From positions 16,523,184 through 16,587,183 of the forward strand of contig OZ038471.1 in assembly GCA_964036295.1 (NCBI GenBank): 64,000 nt of DNA, in the 5' to 3' direction. This stretch comes from Plumapathes pennacea. Taxonomy: Eukaryota > Cnidaria > Anthozoa > Antipatharia > Myriopathidae. A program made the translations under genes and the position numbers. Below, piece after piece: positions 56,979 to 64,000 of this stretch (position 1 is the first letter of the stretch; each line of letters starts with the position of its first letter). The notes below the pieces were generated by a model, which was given only the letters and a program-made list of their open reading frames with translations, did not search any database and had not been told where the DNA came from.

Positions 56979-58843
56979 ATGGCGGACGACGAAGACTTAG
57001 AAATCGTACGCAAGTTGCGTTCTCTAACATCGAGAATATGGAGTCATATTGGTCAACAGAGCATCTTATGCAGAGATGCGTCTATGAGTGACATTACTAT
57101 TGCTAGTTTAGCTGGAGGAGTGACATTTCCTTTATGTTTGGGGTCGTTGCAAGCTGTTGTCTTCGGACCTCTTCGTGTGACGAGCAATCGGACTGTCCTG
57201 GCTCCTGTGTGTGGCTTCTTCTCTGTGTTTGTCTCTGGTTCAGCCGCCTCTGGTATATTCGCTTCTTCTATAGCCGTCTCCAGTGGACTAGAAGACTTTT
57301 TCAAAACAAACAAAGAAACCAACGCTGCGACGACAAGCAGGAAGTACCCCTTGAAGTTTGGACCGGTACATGTTCCTCTGTGTGGTGCGCTTAGCTTGGT
57401 CGTCTTTAAGCTGCTCGGGGGGCGGTTCAGCTCCTTACTTCCCAGTAATTTGGCTTATCCAGGAGCTTTTGCGAGGTCGTCTGTTCCAGCCTCAGGTCAG
57501 AACTATGCGTCACAGGCTGTCAAACAACAACTGACCCAAATCGGTAGGAAAATATGCATTTTTTTTTTTGCAATATTGAAAATATGCATTTTTTTTTTCA
57601 TTTAGCAAAAAAAAAAAAAAAAAAAAAAAAAATTATGATTACAAACTTATTTGAGTTTTTTTTTTAGTTAAATATGCATCTTGATGTTATTATCAGTTTC
57701 CAATGCAGGCAGACTAGATTCTACATTTTTCTGATTTATTTTTGCACCACAGGCAAGAGGTATGGCTGCCATTCTTGTGGAAGAAAATGGAGGACAGCAT
57801 TTGTTGGAGATCACATGCCACCAAACAAGTTGGTCAAAAAAAATCAAAAGCAGCACTTTTACCCTCAGTGTTCCAGCTGTTCCAACAAGCAAGGTTAGTT
57901 TACGGTAAAAACTGATGACTCAAACCATTAGAATGCTCTTAATAGTGGAAGAGGATTAATCCCACCTCACTTACTCATAAATATTATATGCATAGAAAAT
58001 TATTAGTCACTTTTTATCTTAAAAATATTTAAAGTTTAGACAACCCTTCGAACCGAAAACAGGGATATTTTGCAAGTGCTGAAGGCTCCAGGGGCATCCT
58101 CCCCTAAAATTTATAATTCTATTGGGGAGTGGTAATCAGGAGTGGTAATTGGTACAAGTGGTAATCGGGAGTGGTAATCAGGAGTGGTAATTGGGAGTGG
58201 TAATTGGTACTAGTGGTAATTGGGAGTGGTAATCAGGAGTGGTAAGAGGGAGTGGTAATTGGGAGTGGTAAGAGGGAGTGGCAAGTGGGAGTGGTAATCG
58301 GGAGTGCTAAGAGGGAGTGGCAAGTGGGAGAGGGTAATTGGGAGTGATAAAATTGTGAGTGGTAATCAAATTGCAGGTTTTTGCATTGCAGGCTAATATT
58401 GTTGAGGCTTACTCGATATGGAAAATTCCGTTCAGTTTGATCCATATTTGTATTCTATTTCCAGGGTAGGAGAATTTGACTAAAACTGTCCCAAAAATTT
58501 TGTAATTTGAAAACTCTCACAAAAAAGAACAACGAAAAGAAGAAACAAAACAACAACAGCAAAACTTATTTCATCCTTTTCTTTAGGGGGTGCATTGTCT
58601 GGAATGTCCGAGCATCGCTTGGTGAAGACACATGGGACCTCTTTACGCTTGTACCATTTATGGTTGCCTGTTCCAGCATTACTGATATTGATGAAAAAAC
58701 ACAGACGAGACATACATGACACTGCAGATATTACTCCAGAGTACAACCGTTTGACTGAGGACAGCTCCCTTGTCCATGATATTTTGAGCATAATGAAAGT
58801 TAGGAAGAGGACAAGAGCTGATCATAGAAGTGAAGATGACTAG
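56979..58843 (+). CDS. Conserved-looking membrane protein with HNH-like cysteine module
   Basis: Three exons: 56979-57543, 57753-57893, 58587-58843, phases 1 and 1, all GT-AG, 320 residues. The N-terminal about 190 residues open with an acidic MADDEDLEI and contain several hydrophobic, Gly/Ser-rich stretches (ASLAGGVTFPLCLG, VCGFFSVFVSGSAASG, LCGALSLVVFKLLGG), probably membrane segments or hairpins. Exon 2 is almost entirely a cysteine module: YGCHSCG, then GDHMPPNKLV, then YPQCSSCSNKQG. The C-x2-C...DH...C-x2-C order resembles a treble-clef HNH fold, but the last HNH His/Asn is not clearly present. Exon 3 is hydrophobic near PVPALLILM, then basic and acidic to the end. I do not know a function. 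It is divergently paired with the long gene and convergent with CMC1. Confidence 0.8.
57608..57632 (+). repeat. Poly(A) tract in intron 1
   Basis: About 25 A, preceded by a 35-bp near-duplication containing AAATATGCATTTTTTTTT. Confidence 0.9.
58120..58345 (+). repeat. GGGAGTGGTAAT minisatellite
   Basis: About 18 degenerate units of 12-13 bp (GGGAGTGGTAATT, GAGTGGTAATC, GGGAGTGGTAAGA) in intron 2 of the plus-strand gene. Confidence 0.9.
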
Positions 58844-59546
58844 GAATGTACCCACAGGGTGTGACAATAATCATGTCTGCTAAATGAGGCTTTTATACTG
58901 TCCTCTGCAACCTGTTAGGCTGGTTGATTTTCCTGACGACTTGCTACTGTAAGAAAAGCTGTTTGAGCTATCAGGGCTACAGAGTCATAACTAAAAAAAA
59001 ATAGTCATAGCTGTAATTCCAGGAGTTGACCCTTGGTTGGTTGTTCTGGAAATATGTTTTGCTAAAACTAAGTTGAACTTTGTGCAGGTTGATTGAAGTT
59101 GCCATGGATATTATTTGTCCCAATTTGGAAAACAAAAACAAAATACTATTATTATCAAACTATATTGCAATATAACAGATTGGATGGGCAGTAAAAAGGT
59201 TGATCTTTAGGTTGCATCTAAAGCTGCAGTACAAAATTCACAATACTGTGCTACTTTTGTTGCTTTTTATTGCCATTTTTAGTATTAAACTTGGAAGAAA
59301 TGCTTGAGGCCTCTGTGTGTGTATGCAGCCTTCAGCACATGTTCAAACAATGCAGCAGTTCTCAGGGGGAGTTGTATGTTTCAGGTCTGCTCTTGTCAGT
59401 ACAACAGTGCTGCTCTGCTACAAGCCTTCCATCTTTGTATGTTCGTTATTATTATTGTTGAAAACTGTCCTTTCTTTTTATCTATTTATGAAACACATGA
59501 CTTGTAGATATACTGTTGGTTTATCTTCCGAGTCGGTACATCCTTT
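58844..59546. other. 3' flanks of two convergent genes
   Basis: 703 bp between the stop codons of the 56979 gene and CMC1. It should contain both 3' UTRs. No further gene is seen. Confidence 0.5.
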
Positions 59547-61516
59547 TCACATTATTATGGATTCCTTTCTCTTTACCGAGGATTCTTCACCAGATGTTGC
59601 ATATTCCTGCTGGTACTTCTGCCTTTCCATTAGGTACTCTTTCTTGCTTTCTTCATATGTTGTTTTCTTCTTAAAGCTGCAGCGATAAATAGGACAGCGG
59701 CATTAAACAAAGCACATGATACTGCAAGTCACATGACATCACATGACATATCACATGTTATTATATAGACACGAGTGTTTTACTGGGAAATATACCGTGC
59801 GTAAAATCCATATGAATTTACATCCGGGACCCGAGTTGTTTGTGCAATTTCTCGTAAAACACTCGTGTCTAATATAATAAAAAAAAAATTACACGGCAGC
59901 TTGAAGATATGGATTTTATTTTCTCGTGGTAAAAACAATATTTTACTCACAAAGCGCTCATTTGTAAAATATTGTTTTTACCACTCAAATAAAATTCATA
60001 TCTTCGCGCCGCCGTGTAATATCCTCTATATATTTATTTATATTTTATCAAGATCAATGCAGGTAACCTACAGTGCATGTCAAATGATCAAGATATCCCT
60101 CAAACAGCAAACAAACACTTTGTTTTGTTTGGCTGTCATCTGGATATGATTAACCTTTCACTCCTGACAGTGATCAACTACAGTATGAAGAATTTGCTAC
60201 TTGATAGTTTGCTCAGATGAAAGCTGATTGGCCTATCAATTCTCACTACATCGCTCATACATTTTCTTCTTGATTGGTTAGGAGAATTTGTATTATAAGT
60301 TCAGGAGTGAAAGGGTTAAAAGTATGCAATAATATGCATGGGTGATGTTCAGGTAAATCAAACTGATGGTAATCTGAATGCTGCGGAAACATTAGCTGAT
60401 GTTTTGGGTGTTATTGCTCTAACATACCATGTGATTTTTCACTATGCCGATGCAGCCCAATCTAGTTTTTACAAGTTCTAGGATTCTATTGTTCAGATAT
60501 GTACTTACTGATTGGTCAGACACTCCCTCATGGCGTTATTTTCTTGTCTACAGGCCCACACCATGGACACAGTTCTTCCTTTGGCGCAGTTGGAAAAAGC
60601 TGAAAACACAAGATTCTCAGTACAGGAAACAAACCAATGTTCATATGCATCATACAAGCTCCTTACAAGGCTGATCACACGGCATGCAAGACAACAGAGA
60701 GCTAAAAACACACAAGATTCTCAGTACAGGAAACAAACCAATGTTCATATGCATCATACAAGCTTTTTACAAGGCTGATCACATGGCATGCAAGACAACA
60801 GAGAGCTAAAAACACACAAGATTCTCAGTACAGGAAACAAACCAATGTTCATATGCATCATACAAGCTTTTTACAACGCTGATCACATGGCATGCAAGAC
60901 AACAGAAAACTGTGTATGAAGGTCAGTACATAAATCACCGACAGTGCATCATTATTTCTGCTTTTGTTTTACAAAACCATGGTGGGGTCACCTATTTGTT
61001 ATTAATGGCCAACCAGATATCTGTTGGCTGTTAAAAAAACAAAAAACAAAAACAAAAAAAAAACAAAACAAAACAAGGCTAACAAGATATCTATTGGCTG
61101 TTAAAACAAAGATTTGTTATGTTCAATGGTTGGCAAGCTAGCTTGAACAACAACAACATATTGAACTTTTGTAAAAAAATGATTATGATTGCCACATCAT
61201 ACGTTGTTTATATACTGCACATGAAAAGCAACTGCAGATTGTTGGTATGCCCTGTTCTGCAGGGAAAGGGCAAAAAAAAATGTTTATTTATTCTTTAATC
61301 TTTGAGCGCACGATTCGGGTCGATAATTTTCAGAACCGAATTTCCTATTGTGATCTTACCTTCCACGAAATCTCTGCAGTTTTCTCGCGCCTTCTCCCGC
61401 ATCTTCTTGGGAATAAGCACGTTCTGTTCCACTTTTCTGAGTCTCTCGCCATCGGCCCACGGAGGAATGCTTCCATCTTCCTTCTTGTTCACTGCCTCCT
61501 CACTTGCTGCGGCCAT
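59547..61516 (-). CDS. CMC1: CMC1, COX assembly mitochondrial protein
   Basis: Three exons (descending): 61516-61360, 60599-60509, 59676-59547, phases 1 and 2, all GT-AG, 125 residues. The core reads LRKVEQNVLIPKKMREKARE, then the twin CX9C motif: C-RDFVEAFSN-C (built across the exon 1/2 junction) and C-RQENNAMRE-C. It ends with a charged helix (YEESKKEYLMERQKYQQ). CMC1 is a small intermembrane-space protein imported by the MIA40 disulfide relay; it binds copper and stabilises COX1 with COA3/COX14 during cytochrome c oxidase assembly. Length is slightly above the roughly 106 residues of the human protein. I chose the Met at 61516 (MAAASEEA, good Kozak with A at -3); an in-frame Met at 61546 would add ten residues. 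The gene is head-to-head with the PAQR gene. Confidence 0.92.
59758..60035. mobile_element. GACACGAGTGTTTT repeat, second copy
   Basis: Shares ends and order with 42822-43106 but has an extra inverted pair (AAAAACAATATTTTAC facing GTAAAATATTGTTTTT). It lies in intron 2 of CMC1. Confidence 0.75.
60154..60315. mobile_element. TTAA-type MITE (family T), complete but internally deleted
   Basis: 162 bp between TTAA at 60150-60153 and 60316-60319. Ends CCTTTCACTCCTGA and TCAGGAGTGAAAGGG. In intron 2 of CMC1. Confidence 0.8.
60605..60905 (+). repeat. 104-bp tandem repeat, about three units
   Basis: AGATTCTCAGTACAGGAAAC recurs at 60611, 60715 and 60819, spacing exactly 104. Each unit also has CCAATGTTCATATGCATCAT and GGCATGCAAGACAACAGA. 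The array begins right at the acceptor of CMC1 exon 2 (60602). Confidence 0.93.
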
Positions 61517-61627
61517 GTTGGATATTTCCCAGCTGTCTTTTCGCACCCGGAGTGCAACCGCTGTCCAGATGAGACAGACGGCTTCTGTTGTGCAAGAATT
61601 ATTTTAAATTTCCAAACATATGTGAAA
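61517..61627. promoter_or_regulatory. 111-bp bidirectional promoter, CMC1 / PAQR4-like
   Basis: Only 111 bp lie between the two start codons. The interval is moderately GC-rich with no clear TATA box. Transcripts in both directions must start within or beyond it, so their first exons may overlap in antisense. Confidence 0.6.
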
Positions 61628-63005
61628 ATGGAAGCTAACAGCGCTCCTGAGACTAAGAGACGCTATACTGGCGGAACTTCCGACAATCTGGAAGCGAAGA
61701 AGTCTTGCATCCCTCGTCTCTTCAAGTGGAAGTCTTGTCCGCCGTGGTTACAATACAATAAGTATATTTTGGACGGTTACCGATGTCACCTGTCAACACA
61801 CGAATGTGTAAAGAGTCTGTTTTACCTGCACAACGAGACTGTCAACGTCTTCTCCCACGGTGAGTGTTCCTATCTTTACTTGTTTATAGAGCTTTATTAT
61901 ACTGAAGCCGAAATAATTGCATTAATTTGTATATTTACCAAGAGCGCAAATTATCATGCATACTTTCACCGATACGAATTTACAGTATAAATACGCTGCA
62001 ATTAAACGGATCTCACAAAATTAGACGAGTTTAAGCATACTACCTCTTGACCATTTTTTACGAAAGACTTTTGGCCAATTTTGTAACTCAAAATTTTTTG
62101 ATATAAAAATAATTAAAAAATAATTTATAATCTTGGGTGCGGTCAGTCATGCATATATTTCTATTTTTCGTTACTCTGTGCTAATAGCTTGAAAATTTAT
62201 AATTTTCTGGAAGCAGCTATTTGTTCCCTTGTGGGGTAGGGTGGGTTTATAAGCCTGCGTGGGTGCTAGTTTACTTGTAGTTGAGTGAGACTTGTACAAT
62301 GTATAAACTAATACTGAGCATCTTGCTTGTGTTTCAGGTGTCCCTTTTGTCATGATCTTGATCCTGTTACCTCTAACAGCAAACAGCGCATCTTTATCTG
62401 ATCCATTCTGGTTTGGAATCCATTATTTTGCTTGTACTGTACCGTTCTTTACAAGTCCTATTTACCACTTATTCCTGTGCCACGAGACTGGAGCAACAAC
62501 ATACAACCGGCTTCTGGCATTTGACTTGTGTGGTGTATGGTGCACAAATGCATTTGGATATCTGTGTGCCATCAGAGCCATGCTGTATTGTTACCCTCTC
62601 TGGAGTAAACTGGCCCTGCTTCTGTACCTCAGTGTAACGCTCGTCATTCTTTATCGCATCATCATTGCCAAAACTGCGAAGGCGCGTCTGAGGCCGTTGC
62701 TGGCTTTTGGGGCCTCAAGATGTTTGTTACTTGCCCTGCGCCTGACCCTGAGAGCATTGAACTGTGGTTGTGGAAGCAATGATGCTGTGTGGTATTATAT
62801 TCTCATGGATTTCTCTGTGTTAGTTGGAGGAGTTGTAAATGCTTTAAGAATTCCAGAGAGATGGATGCCTGGGAAGTTTGATATTATTGGTAACAGCCAC
62901 CAAATAATGCATGTATCAGCTCTACTTAGCGTCACATGTCTTCATGTTGCTGCATTACATGATTTTCACTGGATGATGAACTTTGAATGCCACGGCAATC
63001 TTTAA
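61628..63005 (+). CDS. PAQR4-like seven-helix protein
   Basis: Two exons: 61628-61859 and 62338-63005, phase 1, GT-AG, 299 residues. The start is the first Met after in-frame upstream sequence that lies opposite CMC1 exon 1. The cytosolic N-terminus leads into LFYLHNETVNVFSHG, the PAQR entry motif (NE..N..TH type), then seven hydrophobic segments. The family metal-site motifs are visible: SPIYHLFLCHE with downstream AFDLCG, and near the end PERWMPGKFDIIGNSHQIMHV (H-x3-H). PAQR proteins share a fold with alkaline ceramidases and hemolysin-III-like proteins; PAQR4 is reported at the Golgi in ceramide homeostasis. Length (human PAQR4 is about 273) and motif wording favour PAQR4 over the longer adiponectin receptors, but I could not run a phylogeny. 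Confidence 0.88.
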
Positions 63006-64000
63006 ATCACCCCTGGGGTGGGGTGGGGCATTATGGGCTGTATGGATAGCCCCTACCCCCCTCCTCCTGGAAAAATGACTTTGAATAGGTGGACATTTAG
63101 GGATATTTTGTAAGACAGTTTTCAATTTTCTATGGGCAAGGTAGTTTGGCTGAATTTTGCACAAGGTATAAATTGTAATTTGCTGCAGTTTTTCTGTAAC
63201 ATGTAAGTCGCTATTACTGCAGAATAATAAGTGATGGCCATTTCCCAAAATCAGTAAATTTTCCAGAGGGTTGTTAAACAGTCTCTCACCAAAGATATAT
63301 CATACAGTACAAAGAATTTGCCACTTGATACTTTGCTCAAATGAAAGTTGATTTAGCTATCAATTCTCACTACACTGCTGACTTTTTACTAACTTTTTTT
63401 CTCACGCAAGGTTGCTGACTAAATAAAATAATCACTTACTCATCAGCTTGTTAGCTCGGTGTGTTCTTAACATTCCTTCTGTTTTCTAATGTCAGTGATT
63501 TTAGCCTCATTATCATGACGTTCTGGTTATCCAGTGGCAGCAACAAAAAAATGCATGTGCCTTTTTATGTACCAAATGCTTTGCTGAAACACTGCTAGTG
63601 GGCGGAGACTTTTACCACGTGACGCGGAAACAAAGAAAGGAAAATGTTGACAACGTTATCGGTCTTGATCCGTCAAAAAAAATCTTTTAAGTGTCGTACA
63701 TAAGCAGTAGTGATAGGAACACAAGTACTGCTTATGTACAACTCTTGAAGGCTTCCAGTATTGTGAGAAATGAAAAAGAGAACAGCAGTATGAACAAAGA
63801 CACAGCGTCAATGACGACAAGCCAGTTATTCCACAGCCTAGGCTTTCAGAAGGGAGGGAGCCAGGGAGCGAGGGAGCCAAACACTTAATCAACTACAGGC
63901 AGTTATTCAGTTCATACGTATAGATAGTTCCGCGTAAGGTTCTGCCGATTTTGTGATCAAGTGACGTGACTTTGGACACTGAATTAAGCAACTATGCCAG
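63006..64000. other. 3' flank of the PAQR4-like gene
   Basis: Contains a decayed family-T MITE (about 63285-63410) and a possible AATAAA at 63423-63428 as poly(A) signal. A 65-codon plus frame at 63691 has no recognisable domain. No further gene is supported. Confidence 0.4.
63285..63410. mobile_element. TTAA-type MITE copy (family T), truncated
   Basis: CTCTCACCAAAGATATATCA, CAGTACAAAGAATTTGCCAC and CAATTCTCACTACACTGCTG match other copies in reverse. Confidence 0.6.

Noticed and set aside
57053..57322. 89-codon minus frame opposite the HNH-like gene
   Set aside because: It is a shadow of the real plus-strand exon with no domain of its own.
61247..61627. Upstream extension of the PAQR frame to 61247
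   Set aside because: This stretch is the complement of CMC1 exon 1; PAQR similarity starts after the Met at 61628.

Overview
This is animal nuclear DNA, most likely from an anthozoan, with a stony coral the best fit. The genes are split by GT-AG introns, the DNA is AT-rich and full of short foldback transposons, and the left half carries a cluster of secreted MACPF-ApeC proteins (apextrin-like), a class known from corals and other marine invertebrates. The species call is an inference from gene content and repeat style. No bacterial operon, CRISPR array, tRNA or rRNA was recognised.

Left part (1-30 kb): two complete minus-strand apextrin-like genes, A (3381-8802) and B (24199-29563), have the same seven coding exons and the same intron phases (1,1,0,0,1,1). 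A third copy is present only as one ApeC exon (274-570), inside an 810-bp segment almost identical to 25924-26733. Between A and B lie a solo LTR with a clean 4-bp target duplication, an unrecognised 280-codon membrane-protein frame, and a 615-bp tandem satellite. The satellite contains a diverged piece of the 3' end of that membrane frame. The genes' introns have been invaded independently: a dead hAT element with a LINE fragment in A, and a Helitron in B.

Middle part (30-56.5 kb): one very long minus-strand gene (about 32 coding exons, 56534 to 35094) that I cannot name. Its N-terminal half is charged and low in complexity. Its C-terminal half is built from tiny exons (22, 31, 37 and 46 nt) whose phases cycle 0-1, 1-2, 2-0. 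Its introns hold a second Helitron, several TTAA-flanked MITEs, nested and abutting insertions, a GAT-rich microsatellite and a CA repeat next to a weak splice donor.

Right part (56.5-64 kb): three compact genes. A plus-strand membrane-associated protein of unknown function (56979-58843) ends in an HNH-like cysteine module and starts head-to-head with the long gene. CMC1, a twin CX9C mitochondrial copper chaperone, lies on the minus strand (59547-61516) and is head-to-head, 111 bp apart, with a plus-strand PAQR4-like seven-helix receptor or hydrolase (61628-63005). All exon coordinates were derived by reading splice sites and codon phase by hand; no transcript or database search was available.
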